Part shown: positions 27,890 to 37,817 of the stretch, piece by piece
How the letters are laid out: each line of letters opens with the position of its first letter
How positions within the stretch are numbered: the stretch's first letter is position 1
Assembly: GCA_009841335.1 (NCBI GenBank)
Contig: VXLY01000078.1
Span: 83,470 to 147,469 of the forward strand
Origin: Rhodothermaceae bacterium
Lineage (GTDB): Bacteria; Bacteroidota; Rhodothermia; Rhodothermales; Bin80
DNA: 64,000 nucleotides
Direction: 5' to 3'
Program-made: the position numbers and the translations under genes
The notes under the pieces: generated by a model
Database searches by the model: none
Seen by the model: only the letters and a program-made list of their open reading frames with translations
Told to the model about the DNA's origin: nothing

Positions 27890-28640
27890 CATAGACCTGC
27901 TTCAACGTCTAGAATCACTCAGAAATATCAGCCATCATACTGGGACAGTAAATAAACACTAAGTGTGCTCACCACATTTGTCCGCCCTTGAATTCTCAAT
28001 TTGTTAAATCGTAAGTTGATACGGCTGACTGTTTCTCCTAAAATCAGCTACCCATCAGAGCTTTCGAGGTTAGTGGGTGTTCGGGTAATGTTGTTGTCCT
28101 AGATCGCTTCACTACGTGGCAATACAGCCTGCCGCAAATTCGGGCGTATCGTGGGATACCCCCACATAAAAGGCGCAAGTATTTGTCGGCAGGTCGTAGT
28201 GCCCGTAGGGGATGGCTATGTCGTCTGCATAGAAGCGGAAATCATGGCTGCAGACCAACTTGGGGGTGCGTCTGTAGCATTTACCGGTATTAGTAAGGCA
28301 CCCTTGGAATTCTTTTTTCGTGGTATCTACGCTGATAATGCGAAGTTCCGTGTTAGTGGAGCACTTCCGTAGTGAAGCAACGAGACTGAACCGTTGATAG
28401 CAGTCTGATGGTTCGTCATGTAGAGTCCCTCAGGCATTGAATACTGAACCACGAGTTCGCTTTGCTGTGGTTGTAGTTCGAAGTTCATGATGTGGTCACT
28501 TGCACAGTTGGGGTTTTGTAAATCAACACTGAAGCAACAGCCCTGTCTCTCTCGTGCGTGTGCTTACTCTTGGGCTCGGAGGGAATCATGGAACAGGGAG
28601 CGGGGGCTACCGTACGCCTGTGAGTCTTAACGCATGGTTG
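27890..28640. other. 751-bp stretch before gatC without a firm gene
   Basis: One plus-strand frame, 28151-28372 with a GTG start, encodes 73 residues of protein-like composition (for example VVVPVGDGYVVCIEAEIM) but has no recognised family and no convincing ribosome binding site. The rest shows no RNA, repeat or terminator that I can support. It forms the right edge of the accessory island. Confidence 0.4.
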
Positions 28641-28928
28641 ATGGCTATATCAAGGGAGGAGGTTCGTCATATTGCCAAGTTGGCCCGACTGGAATTCACT
28701 GAGGCCGAAGAGGAGACTCTGGCTGAGGACATGAGTCGCATACTTGACTATATGGACATGCTCAATGAGTTGGATACTTCGGAAGTTGAACCCATGACGC
28801 ATGTACTGGATCTTGCTCATGTCGTGCGCACGGACTCCGTCGAAAAGCGTATCAGTCAAGAAGACGCCCTCAAGAATGCGCCGGATACGGATGGAGAGTA
28901 TTTCAGAGTACCAAAGGTCATTGGATAG
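28641..28928 (+). CDS. gatC: Asp-tRNA(Asn)/Glu-tRNA(Gln) amidotransferase subunit C
   Basis: The 95-residue GatC subunit tethers the GatA amidase and GatB, which convert mischarged Glu-tRNA(Gln) or Asp-tRNA(Asn) to the amidated form in the cytoplasm. The start ISREEVRHIAKLARLEFTEAE, the middle ILDYMDMLNELDTSEVEPM and the end EYFRVPKVIG are all classic GatC blocks. The open frame extends upstream to 28554, but the first 29 codons have no GatC similarity and GatC proteins begin at MxISxEEV, so the start is ATG 28641. A GGGAGGAGG-like stretch lies just after this start, not before it. gatA and gatB are not adjacent. The next gene begins 10 bp downstream. Confidence 0.95.
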   Translation: MAISREEVRHIAKLARLEFTEAEEETLAEDMSRILDYMDMLNELDTSEVEPMTHVLDLAHVVRTDSVEKRISQEDALKNAPDTDGEYFRVPKVIG

Positions 28929-28937
28929 CGTCCGTCT

Positions 28938-31418
28938 ATGGCCAGATTAAAAGCGACGCGTTATCCCCAGGGACCACGGTCTTGGTGGGCGATGCAGCCC
29001 CCGCTATTCCAACACACCGTCTGTGCGGTCGTGTTGCTGGTGGTTGCCATGTATTTCTGCTGGCCAACCCTTTTCAGTGGCAAGAGCTTGGTTGGAGGCG
29101 ATATTGTTCAGTGGAGGGCCGCCGCCCAAAGCATGTTTGAATACCGTCAGGAAACCGGTGAAGAGCCGCTGTGGGCCGCCAACCTGTTTGCAGGTATGCC
29201 AGGGTATAACGTTTCTCCGCCCGCACTAGTCCCCCAAATAGACGAAATCCCTCGTGCGATCCGGCGAATATCATGGCCCTTTTCGCATGTGATTTTCATG
29301 CTGATGGGGACCTATATATTTGTCTGGTACCTGCTCCGTGATACGCTAAGCTCACTGTTAGCGGCCTGTGTGTACGGAATGACGACCTATTTGCCCGTCA
29401 TACTCGTGGCTGGACATAATACCAAATTCGTCGCGCTGGCTTTTGCTCCGTGGCTGCTCCTGGCGTTTATCCATGGAATGCGAAAACCAAGCCTGATGGC
29501 CGGCTTGTTGTTTGCTGTTGCACTGGCGGCGAACCTGCGTGCAGGGCACGTACAGATTACGTACTACGTCACCTTTATAGCTCTTGTCTGGTGGATTGTG
29601 CTCGCCATAGAGGCGTGGCGACAAAAGAAACTGCCTCCGTTCCTGAAGTCGACAGGATTGCTGGCTATGGGGTCAGTGCTGGCGCTCCTCATGGTGGCTG
29701 AGCATTACTGGCCCACGATTGAGTATAAGGAATACAGCATAAGGGGCATGTCCTCTGGTGGGGAAGCTGGCGGATTGACCTGGGACTATGCAATGCGATG
29801 GAGTCAAAGTCCAGGGGAACTGTTAACGTTACTTGTAGCTGATGCTTATGGTGGAGGGGCATACTATTGGGGGACCAAACCGTTTACTGGTGGCCCCCAC
29901 TATGCAGGTAGTATAGCCTTGCTCCTTGGTATCCTGGCCGTATGGCGCATCCGTTCACGCCTTGCAATATCGCTGGGGATCGCCGGTGGTCTGATGATAC
30001 TTTTTTCTCTGGGGCACCACTTCGGAGTGTTGAATCGTGCCATGTTCAATTATTTCCCTCTGTATGATGCCTTCCGTGTTCCCGAAACTTGGCTGATTGC
30101 AGTGGTGTTGGTGCTGGCGGTTCTTTCAGCTCTCGGGCTCTCCTATATTGTGCGGCGTGAAGTATCTGTCGCCGCCGAACGCACAAAATGGAATGCCATC
30201 TATATCATATTTGGTGTGACTGGAGGGGTATTAATGCTCCTGCTGGCAACCGGGGGTTCGTTATTAGATTTCCAGCGTGAGGGAGAGCGTCAGCAAGTGA
30301 TAACATATGTGGCTCAATCCGCGCAGCGAAGTCCAACTGATCCTCAGGTGGTTGCGGCCGCAGAGCAGCTTTTATCCGAACAACTTGTAGGTCCACGTAA
30401 AGATGCTTTTATGGCAGATTTGAGGCGCTCATTACTGTTTGTAGTCCTGACAAGCATAGCACTAGTTGCTGTCCGTCGCGGAAAATTGTCAAGTTGGGTA
30501 TTTCAGGGGCTACTAGTGCTCTTAGTAGTTCTTGATTTAGGGGGCGTAGGACGCAGATACCTGGATACTGAGCATCTCAGCGTCTCAAAGAATCCAGCTC
30601 AAAGCATAACAACGTTTGATGTAGATGAGTATGTACTTGAACAAGAGGGGCAGTTCCGTGTGTTGTCACTCGAGAGTCTGGATCAAACTGGGTTGGGGCG
30701 TCCATCATTCCATCACGAGTCACTTGGAGGCTACAGCGCAGTGAAATTGCGTTTATATCAGGATTTCCTGGATAATATTCTCATGGATCCCAATACCTCT
30801 ACGCCAAATGAGAATGCTCTCGACATGATGAATGTTCGATACATCCTGTCACAGGCGCCTGTCAGAGGGACCTCAAGTGCGTATTATGGTTCGGAGTCCG
30901 GTTTCAGTGTTTACGAAAACCTAGATGTGCTCCCACGGGCTTACCTTGTCGGGCAAACAGAGATCATTGAAGATCCAAGCGAAACGATGTATCGCGTCCA
31001 GGAACTCGATTTCGATCCCGCAGTGACCGCTATACTGCCCGCACCGATTGAAGAAGCAGTGACTCCCATTGATTCGTCCAGTACTGTAATCGTAAATACA
31101 CTCAATCATGGTCCTCGACGAATTACCTATGAAGTGGAAACGGACGCGCCACGCCTGCTGGTTATCAGCGAAGTCTATTACCCGGCCGGCTGGACTGCTA
31201 CGCTTAACGGAGAAAGTGTACCTATCCATAGAGCGAACTACCTTTTGCGCGCGGTTGCCATTCCTGCCGGAATACACACCCTCGAAATGAGCTTTGATCC
31301 TGCAAGCCAAATCTGGGGTAAAAGAATAAGCATGATTTCTACGATTTTCGTTTACGGATTAACATTGATTTTTCTCGGGTTTGGTGGTTACGGATATTTT
31401 CGGAGGACTAGAGGGTAA
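28938..31418 (+). CDS. YfhO-family multi-spanning membrane protein
   Basis: 826 residues with about a dozen hydrophobic segments, a large loop after the first helix containing LVGGDIVQWRAAAQSM and LWAANLFAGMPGYN, and a C-terminal extracytoplasmic domain with VYYPAGWTATLNG before a final helix. These are the hallmarks of the YfhO family (GT-C-like membrane proteins). In Gram-positives, YfhO helps glycosylate teichoic acids; in Bacteroidota the role is unknown and probably concerns export or glycosylation of an envelope glycan. It starts 10 bp after gatC and is followed by a GT4 glycosyltransferase 184 bp downstream, which fits an envelope-glycan role. Confidence 0.88.
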   Translation: MARLKATRYPQGPRSWWAMQPPLFQHTVCAVVLLVVAMYFCWPTLFSGKSLVGGDIVQWRAAAQSMFEYRQETGEEPLWAANLFAGMPGYNVSPPALVPQIDEIPRAIRRISWPFSHVIFMLMGTYIFVWYLLRDTLSSLLAACVYGMTTYLPVILVAGHNTKFVALAFAPWLLLAFIHGMRKPSLMAGLLFAVALAANLRAGHVQITYYVTFIALVWWIVLAIEAWRQKKLPPFLKSTGLLAMGSVLALLMVAEHYWPTIEYKEYSIRGMSSGGEAGGLTWDYAMRWSQSPGELLTLLVADAYGGGAYYWGTKPFTGGPHYAGSIALLLGILAVWRIRSRLAISLGIAGGLMILFSLGHHFGVLNRAMFNYFPLYDAFRVPETWLIAVVLVLAVLSALGLSYIVRREVSVAAERTKWNAIYIIFGVTGGVLMLLLATGGSLLDFQREGERQQVITYVAQSAQRSPTDPQVVAAAEQLLSEQLVGPRKDAFMADLRRSLLFVVLTSIALVAVRRGKLSSWVFQGLLVLLVVLDLGGVGRRYLDTEHLSVSKNPAQSITTFDVDEYVLEQEGQFRVLSLESLDQTGLGRPSFHHESLGGYSAVKLRLYQDFLDNILMDPNTSTPNENALDMMNVRYILSQAPVRGTSSAYYGSESGFSVYENLDVLPRAYLVGQTEIIEDPSETMYRVQELDFDPAVTAILPAPIEEAVTPIDSSSTVIVNTLNHGPRRITYEVETDAPRLLVISEVYYPAGWTATLNGESVPIHRANYLLRAVAIPAGIHTLEMSFDPASQIWGKRISMISTIFVYGLTLIFLGFGGYGYFRRTRG

Positions 31419-31602
31419 TTGGCGGCCATAAACCAAGTGTGCGCATCAGTCTTGGGTAGCTTCTTGAGAGGTCGGTATCGCGGCGGATGCTATGGATCAG
31501 CTACTTTCTAGGGATAATCTGATGGTCTGCAATGTCGGTTCCGGGGAGGCCGCCTTGACCTCTCTCACAGCATTCGTGATCGAACCCTGAGAGAAGCATA
31601 AA

Positions 31603-32862
31603 ATGGTTCTTATGAGAGCGGTACCTGAACAGGGCAAGGCTGAATCAAAGAAGTCATATCGGATTCTGATGATTCTGGATCAACCGTTTCCCCCCGATAT
31701 CCGTGTTGAGAATGAAGCATGTGCCTTGGCGAAGGCGGGTTTTGAAGTCATACTACTGATTCTTGCTCCTGATACTAGAGCGCCCATTGAAGACTATCAA
31801 GGGTACACGATCGTACGTCGGCATGTGCCCGCAAAAATCCGGAACTGGATGCGAGGATTTGCGGGCACGATTCCCATCCTGTCCTGGTACATTGAGCGGC
31901 AAATCCAACAACTGCGAAAGCAGTACAGCTTTGATGTCATTCACGCACACGACTTGTACATGTGCGGTGGCGCACTAAGGGCAGGCAAGCGCCTGGGCAT
32001 TCCGGTGGTAGCGGACCTACACGAAGTTTGGACTGCCGCTCTGGCACAATATTCATGGAGTACCCGGTTTCCGGGCAAGCTGTTCATAAGTCTTCGTAGA
32101 TGGAAAGCACTGGAGAAAAAATGGACCGACAGTGCTGAGCGCGTAATTGTCACTGCCGATACGATGCGGGACCATTACATTGAGCTGGGCTGCCCCGAAA
32201 AGAAAATAACCGTTCTACCAAATACTATTAATATTGAGGCCTTCGACCGGTACCCTGTGAAAGAAGACATTATTGAATCCCATAAGTCTGAGTACACGCT
32301 GGTTTATACCGGGGGGATTAACTTACATCGTGGCCTGGATTTTCTGTTGGAGACTATGCCGTTGGTTCTAAAACATTGTCCGGCACGGCTGGTCCTTGTT
32401 GGGGATGGTCGCATTCGACCTGAATTGGAACAGCAGGCAGAATTACTAGGAATTACTGATCATGTGGCATTTGAGGGTTGGCGGCCTCAGGAGGAAATCA
32501 AGAGCTACATACTGGCCAGTGATGTCTGTCTGATTCCCCAGATTAAGTGCGAACATACCGATAAGACGGTTACACATAAGCTATTTCACTACATGTACCT
32601 CCAACGTCCGCTAATCACGACCAACTGCGACTATATGCAGCAAGTTGTAGAAGTCACGGACTGCGGGGCAGTGGTACCTTATGGGAATCACGAGGCTTTT
32701 GCTTCGTGTCTGATTGAACTTTACAAGAATCCTGCTCGCCGAAAGCAGATGGCCTCAAATGGTCACCAGGCTGTGCTGGACCATTTCAATTGGGACCACT
32801 CTGTGCGTTCGTTGGTAGAGATGTATCGTAACATGGCGGATAAGATCAATGTAAATCGCTGA
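31603..32862 (+). CDS. GT4-family glycosyltransferase
   Basis: 419 residues, GT-B fold. The N-terminal domain starts ILMILDQPFPPDIRVENEA and contains DVIHAHDLYMCGGA, the usual acceptor-side motif. The C-terminal domain has LVYTGGINLHRGLDFLLE, LVLVGDGRIRPELE and SDVCLIPQIKCEHTDKTVTHKLFHYM, where family members bind the nucleotide sugar. The codons before YRILMI (about 20) are variable, and an internal ATG at 31612 is also possible. It is a cytoplasmic enzyme building an envelope saccharide. The neighbouring YfhO-type protein suggests a shared pathway. Sugar specificity is unknown. Confidence 0.88.
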   Translation: MVLMRAVPEQGKAESKKSYRILMILDQPFPPDIRVENEACALAKAGFEVILLILAPDTRAPIEDYQGYTIVRRHVPAKIRNWMRGFAGTIPILSWYIERQIQQLRKQYSFDVIHAHDLYMCGGALRAGKRLGIPVVADLHEVWTAALAQYSWSTRFPGKLFISLRRWKALEKKWTDSAERVIVTADTMRDHYIELGCPEKKITVLPNTINIEAFDRYPVKEDIIESHKSEYTLVYTGGINLHRGLDFLLETMPLVLKHCPARLVLVGDGRIRPELEQQAELLGITDHVAFEGWRPQEEIKSYILASDVCLIPQIKCEHTDKTVTHKLFHYMYLQRPLITTNCDYMQQVVEVTDCGAVVPYGNHEAFASCLIELYKNPARRKQMASNGHQAVLDHFNWDHSVRSLVEMYRNMADKINVNR

Positions 32863-32925
32863 TATGACCCAGTGACATGTTTTTTGGAGTAACGCACATC
32901 CAATTAGTTGATCAGCGACCGTAGT

Positions 32926-33966
32926 ATGCCAGGCGTATTACAACGGTTATGGCTCAGGGTCCGAGGAGCAATTTTCGAGGATCCATCGACGTTTGACGAG
33001 TCTTCGAGGCCGTCAGGAGTACGGCGGCGGGCACTTTTTTTCAGCCTGATAGCTTCAATTATTATATGGCTGCTGCTTAGCCTCTCAGAGAACTATTACA
33101 TAGCTGTTGAATATGCAACCTGTGCGTCGCAGCAACAGGCATACTCTTCTTCATGCGTTGAGGGGCTCGATGCAGATTCGGCATTGGCGCAGCCTTTGCC
33201 CAAGAGCATTCGCACGACCCTGCATGGTCCAGGCAGGAGTCTGTTAGTAGAGCGTTTCCAGGCACGTTTTTGGAGTAATCCAATTGTCTTTGATGCGTCG
33301 GTCCCCGAACTGGAAACACAATTTCTGCTCCGGCTACCGGAAGAGATAACAATCGAAAGCATTGTCCCGGAGCGCATAAACCTGCAAAAGGAGGCAAAAA
33401 TGGAACGCGTACTCCCCATCGAGTCACGCGTTGTGTTTGTGCCGCAGTCACCGTTCTTTCTGACAGGGGAGGTACAAATCGACCCCGACACTGTCCGTGT
33501 CTTTGGACCAGCATCTGTTGTAAGTCAACTGGAAGTATGGCCAACAAACTCAGATACCGTCGAGGGTGTAAGTGATACGGTACATTATTCCGTAAATCTG
33601 CTTGATTCATTGGCTGGTCTAGTAAACCTGTCCATCAGGAATACCACAGTCAAACAGCTTGCATCACAGTACACAGAAGGTCAAAAAGAGCATATAAGAG
33701 TTAGGATTGAAGGCCTCCTTGACGGGAACAATACAGTCCAGCTTGATCCAGAGTTTGTGACGATCACTTATCAGGTACCGTTGTCAAAATTCTCCGAGGC
33801 ACAGCAATCCCAGTTCATTCAGGCCACTGTATCGTACGATCAGATATTTGCTGATACAACCGGGCATGTCAAACCGATTGCCCAGTATCCACCTGATTTG
33901 ATGTTGCGTCAGGTGACGATCTCTCCCGAGCGACTCCAATATTTCATTAACATTGGATCGCAGTGA
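32926..33966 (+). CDS. YbbR-domain-like membrane-anchored protein
   Basis: About 346 residues with one N-terminal membrane helix (ALFFSLIASIIIWLLLSLSE) and a large extracytoplasmic beta-rich part. Repeated elements such as the strand pair around PDTVRVFGPASVVSQLE and VYVP-like turns are typical of YbbR domains, which in Firmicutes CdaR bind and regulate the diadenylate cyclase CdaA. No cdaA is next to it here. The frame is open from a TTG at 32908, and the ATG at 32926 is the more likely start, although no good ribosome binding site precedes either. Downstream is a small membrane protein gene, then menF. YbbR assignment is by pattern only. Confidence 0.7.
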   Translation: MPGVLQRLWLRVRGAIFEDPSTFDESSRPSGVRRRALFFSLIASIIIWLLLSLSENYYIAVEYATCASQQQAYSSSCVEGLDADSALAQPLPKSIRTTLHGPGRSLLVERFQARFWSNPIVFDASVPELETQFLLRLPEEITIESIVPERINLQKEAKMERVLPIESRVVFVPQSPFFLTGEVQIDPDTVRVFGPASVVSQLEVWPTNSDTVEGVSDTVHYSVNLLDSLAGLVNLSIRNTTVKQLASQYTEGQKEHIRVRIEGLLDGNNTVQLDPEFVTITYQVPLSKFSEAQQSQFIQATVSYDQIFADTTGHVKPIAQYPPDLMLRQVTISPERLQYFINIGSQ

Positions 33967-34038
33967 TTTTCGTTTCTGTAGGGCAACAACGGTCTAATGT
34001 CGGGGTTGAAGGCCGCGGGTTCTTGAGCGACTGCGTAC

Positions 34039-34698
34039 ATGGCGTGGCCACTGTGGCCGAAAAACACGGTTATATACCGGGATACCCCGCAGGGTATCCT
34101 CACTGAGTCCGGTGTTTGGTACAGAACCACGGTCGCCCTTCTCAACGAATACGCGGCTAATGTTTTTGAACGCGAGCCGATTGAGATACATCTGGCGCGA
34201 GCCGATACGTGGATTCGATCCCCGCACACATTATCCGCATGGCTGCTTGCATTGGGCTTACTCTACTATGCTCCGTGGCAGGTCGCTGTAGTCGTGCTGA
34301 TTTTTTTCCCAGTGTGGCAGATAGTCGCACCGGCACTGGTGAATCGTGGGATATCGCCCCTTTTGAGGGTGTTGGATGCGGTGTTGATGCAGGCGATACT
34401 TTATGCTGCAACAATGTCAATACTAGCTATGACCGGTCAATACCAGGCTGTGGCTGTGGGGCTGATCGGATTTGTATGTTTGCGGTGGGGCGTACTGTCG
34501 TTCTTGATGCGACCGCTAATAATTCGGTGCTGGAAAGCAATGTATAAACTTCCAGTACCGGACCATATATTGAGAGCTTTTATTGTTCGCAGTGCATTGC
34601 GTTACGGTGTTAATCTTGCCAATTTCGCGGACATTGAGCAGAAAATCGTCCAACATGTATTTAAGAAGAAGGCGCCTCGAGGGAGGAAGGATTTATGA
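34039..34698 (+). CDS. Hypothetical multi-spanning membrane protein upstream of menF
   Basis: 219 residues with about four hydrophobic segments (from TLSAWLLALGLLYYAPW onward) and a basic C-terminal tail (FKKKAPRGRKDL). I do not recognise a family. Its last four bases overlap the ATG of menF, and the menF ribosome binding site lies inside its last codons, so it is translationally coupled to the menaquinone operon. A role in membrane quinone metabolism is possible by association only. Confidence 0.6.
   Translation: MAWPLWPKNTVIYRDTPQGILTESGVWYRTTVALLNEYAANVFEREPIEIHLARADTWIRSPHTLSAWLLALGLLYYAPWQVAVVVLIFFPVWQIVAPALVNRGISPLLRVLDAVLMQAILYAATMSILAMTGQYQAVAVGLIGFVCLRWGVLSFLMRPLIIRCWKAMYKLPVPDHILRAFIVRSALRYGVNLANFADIEQKIVQHVFKKKAPRGRKDL
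34681..34690 (+). promoter_or_regulatory. Strong ribosome binding site of menF
   Basis: GGGAGGAAGG lies 4 nt before the ATG at 34695 and within the last codons of the preceding gene. It fixes the menF start and supports translational coupling. Confidence 0.7.
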
Positions 34699-36092
34699 TA
34701 AATGGTGTTAGTATTGACGCGACAAGTGAGCTGCAGGCTAAGGTCCGAAGCCTTCTGGAACAACCGGACACCTCTTTCAATGCAAGAATAGCTACGGCTT
34801 CCGTAGAATTTGAGGGAGTATCTCCGCTCAGATGGTTGGCGAACTATCCACGGGAGGCACGTCTCTACTGGTCAGGACGGGATTATGGTATGGAGGTTGC
34901 CGCGATTGGAGAGGCAGATTGCCAGTATTCCCCCTCTGCTGCTGACTTGAAGGGGTTACGCAGTGGACTTGGATCAATGCTCTCAGGTTGTGAGCATGGG
35001 GTCAGGTACTACGGAGGCATTCGCTTTGACTTTTGCCAACCGTATGAAGGGCAGTGGGATTCGTTTGGCGCATGGCGGTTTGTTTTGCCAAGATTTGAAG
35101 TTCGCAAAGATTCAAAGGGCACGATGCTTCGCTGCAACGTCGTGGTGCCTGATGACCGCGCGCAGATGAACCTGATTCTTGAGCAGATAGAGGCTCTCCG
35201 GGTGCCTGTTCAAGGGTTCAAGCAACTCCCGAAGCCCATCAGGCACCGTTTCTGTCCAGATACCCAAAAATGGGAGTCTATTGTTAACTGGGTGCTTCGC
35301 GCGGTTCAAACCTCTTCTTTGGACAAGGTAGTTCTAGCAAGAGAAACCACGGTTGATTTTCCGGCTCCACCGGAGCCGATAACAATTCTGCAGCAGCTTC
35401 AGGGTAATTCTCCAAGCTGTTTCCATTTTCTCTTCGAACCGATACCAGGGAGGGCATTTTTGGGTGCATCTCCCGAGCGACTATTCAGGCGGGAGGGGCG
35501 CTCGGTGGAGAGTGAGGCAGTCGCAGGTACACGCCCGCGCGGGCACTCCGATTTGGAGGACGAGCGAATGATTGATGAGCTCTTTGGGAGCGCAAAAGAG
35601 CAGCGGGAGCATGAGTTTGTCCGCATCAGCCTGCAGGAGGAGATTGCACGATTGGCCGCCTATGTGACGATGGATGTCCAGCCCTCAATCATGCGATTAG
35701 CCTCCGAGATACATCTGGTTTCGCGGCTGCGTGCCATTCTGCGCCAGGAGTACACGAGCCTGGATGTGCTGGAAGCACTGCATCCATCCCCCGCAGTTGG
35801 GGGGTATCCCTCTGACTTGGCCTTGGAAGTTATCCGGGAGCGCGAGCCATTTGATCGGGGCTGGTATGCAGGTCCGGTAGGCTGGATAGGAGTAAATGAA
35901 GCTGAGTTCGCCGCCGGAATACGATCCGGTCTTGTTTCGGGGTCGGTAATGCGGCTTTATTCAGGTGCAGGGATTGTCCGAGGATCGACTCCTTTAGATG
36001 AATGGGACGAGATTGGACACAAGATCAGCGGGCTGGCAAAGGTGCTGGATCTCTATGCTTCTTCGGTCCAGGCGGACTTTCAATACGCATGA
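34695..36092 (+). CDS. menF: Isochorismate synthase
   Basis: 465 residues of the chorismate-utilising enzyme family (MenF/EntC/TrpE fold). It converts chorismate to isochorismate, the first committed step to menaquinone. Visible motifs are LDKVVLARETTVDF (region of the active-site lysine), FLGASPERLFRREGRSVESEAVAGTRPRG split by the usual turns, and a C-terminal HPSPAVGGYP with GWYAGPVGW and YSGAGIVRGSTPLDEWDE, which carries the Mg-binding glutamates. The length fits the family. It overlaps the upstream gene by 4 bp and menD by ATGA, so the products are co-translated. EntC-type siderophore use is unlikely given the men neighbours. Confidence 0.95.
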   Translation: MINGVSIDATSELQAKVRSLLEQPDTSFNARIATASVEFEGVSPLRWLANYPREARLYWSGRDYGMEVAAIGEADCQYSPSAADLKGLRSGLGSMLSGCEHGVRYYGGIRFDFCQPYEGQWDSFGAWRFVLPRFEVRKDSKGTMLRCNVVVPDDRAQMNLILEQIEALRVPVQGFKQLPKPIRHRFCPDTQKWESIVNWVLRAVQTSSLDKVVLARETTVDFPAPPEPITILQQLQGNSPSCFHFLFEPIPGRAFLGASPERLFRREGRSVESEAVAGTRPRGHSDLEDERMIDELFGSAKEQREHEFVRISLQEEIARLAAYVTMDVQPSIMRLASEIHLVSRLRAILRQEYTSLDVLEALHPSPAVGGYPSDLALEVIREREPFDRGWYAGPVGWIGVNEAEFAAGIRSGLVSGSVMRLYSGAGIVRGSTPLDEWDEIGHKISGLAKVLDLYASSVQADFQYA

Positions 36093-37804
36093 TCCAGAGC
36101 AATGCGCATCGTGCACATCTGATCATCGCAGAATTGGTGCGCTGCGGAGTTGATGAGTTTATTATTGCTCCCGGTTTCAGAAGTGCACCTCTTGCGCTGG
36201 CAGCGATCAGCCATCCAGGCACTCATTGCACGGTTCATTTTGATGAACGCGGCAGTGCATTTTTTGCACTCGGATATGGCCGGGCAACCCGGAAGCCGTG
36301 TGTTTGGATCACCACCTCAGGTACAGCAGCGGCAAATGGTCTGCCGGCTGTAGTCGAAGCCAGTATGGAGCATGTGCCAATGATCTGCCTCACGGCTGAC
36401 CGGCCTCCCGAGCTGCGCGATACCGCAGCCAACCAGACCATTGATCAAGTGCATTTGTTTGGTCGTTATCCGAGGTGGTTTGTGGATTTGCCTGCTCCTG
36501 CCTCAGAACAGGACGGAGCATACATTAGGACTACCATTGATCTGGCAGTGCATCGGGCATGTACCGGGCCGGTTCATCTGAACTGCATGTTCAGAGAACC
36601 TCTTTTGGAGGAAGATCGGGAAGAAAAATCAATCCCGGAGATGTCCTGGTCAACGGAGGACCGTCAGCAAACACAGTACTCGACCGCGGGAGTGGGTACT
36701 ATTGCGCCGAGTCAAAGATTAGCGCAGAATATTTGTGAAGCTCACCGAGGCCTTATTGTTGTCGGAAGTATACAGAGTCCTGAGGAGGGCAAGGCTATTC
36801 ATGCCCTGGCGAAGCATCTAGGGTGGCCGTTGATGGCAGATATAAGTGCACCAGTGCCCCCAAAAGACTACATGGTAACCTTCTTTGACTTAATTGTACG
36901 CTGCAAAAGGTTTACACGTGAGTATTCCCCTGATGTAGTATTGCATTTTGGCGGGCCTTTGGTTTCCAAGAAATTACAGCAGTTCTTGTCACATGCACAC
37001 GCCAAAACTTATGCATTGATCGCGCCATCGTCAGAAAGGATTGATCCACATCACGTACTAACGGATCGGATTCAGTCGAAAATTACCGGGTTCTGTAGTT
37101 ATTTACTGGGAGAGGTACCCCAGGATAAATCTTATGCCGCCTGGACTGAGACGTGGATGCGTGCAAACACCTTAGCTCGGCGTACTCTAGTCTCACTGAT
37201 TGACCATAAGCTCTCTGAACCATCTGTAGCGTGGATGCTGTCCAGGCTAGCTGACCATACAAATTGGATTTTTGGTGCCAGCAGCATGCCGATTCGGGAC
37301 TTGCAGGCTTTCCTGGAAAGGGACACAAGCCCACGCATTTTTGCCAATCGTGGTGCAAGTGGAATTGACGGCACGCTTGCCACGGCAGCAGGTATTGCTC
37401 GGGGGCAATCCGGGTCGGGGACCGTACTGTTGGGAGATCTAGCCATGTTACACGACCTGAACTCACTGGCACTTCTCAAAGATTGCGAAATTACCGTTGT
37501 AGTCGTCAATAACAATGGCGGCGGCATATTTAATATGCTTCCTATTGCTCTCAAGAAGGAACCGTTCGAAATGGTACTGGGAACTCCCCACGGCATGGAC
37601 TTCCGGTTTGCTGCAGAGCAATTTCAGATACCGTACACACTGGTTGATTCATGCGCCCGATTTCAGGAATCCTGGCGGGCCGCGGCTGCTTCCGCAGGGC
37701 CCTACCTGATTGAGGTTAAAACCGACCGCAGGGAAAACGCGGACCTTCACGAAACCATCTACCGGCGCGTAAACGAGGCTATTGAAGCTGAACTTCTCAC
37801 ATAA
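36089..37804 (+). CDS. menD: 2-succinyl-5-enolpyruvyl-6-hydroxy-3-cyclohexene-1-carboxylate synthase
   Basis: 571 residues, thiamine-diphosphate-dependent. MenD adds the succinic semialdehyde unit from 2-oxoglutarate to isochorismate. The N-terminal TPP-type domain reads IIAELVRCGVDEFIIAPGFRSAPL and includes FDERGSAFFALGYGRA, with the conserved Glu that activates TPP. The C-terminal half contains ANRGASGIDGTLATAAGIA and LLGDLAMLHDLNSL, then VVVNNNGGGIFNMLP, the GDG-N-like TPP/Mg motif. The open frame extends upstream to 36002 inside menF, but family members begin near this ATG, which overlaps the menF stop as ATGA. That fixes the start at 36089. Confidence 0.95.
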   Translation: MIQSNAHRAHLIIAELVRCGVDEFIIAPGFRSAPLALAAISHPGTHCTVHFDERGSAFFALGYGRATRKPCVWITTSGTAAANGLPAVVEASMEHVPMICLTADRPPELRDTAANQTIDQVHLFGRYPRWFVDLPAPASEQDGAYIRTTIDLAVHRACTGPVHLNCMFREPLLEEDREEKSIPEMSWSTEDRQQTQYSTAGVGTIAPSQRLAQNICEAHRGLIVVGSIQSPEEGKAIHALAKHLGWPLMADISAPVPPKDYMVTFFDLIVRCKRFTREYSPDVVLHFGGPLVSKKLQQFLSHAHAKTYALIAPSSERIDPHHVLTDRIQSKITGFCSYLLGEVPQDKSYAAWTETWMRANTLARRTLVSLIDHKLSEPSVAWMLSRLADHTNWIFGASSMPIRDLQAFLERDTSPRIFANRGASGIDGTLATAAGIARGQSGSGTVLLGDLAMLHDLNSLALLKDCEITVVVVNNNGGGIFNMLPIALKKEPFEMVLGTPHGMDFRFAAEQFQIPYTLVDSCARFQESWRAAAASAGPYLIEVKTDRRENADLHETIYRRVNEAIEAELLT

Positions 37805-37817
37805 TTGAACCACTACT

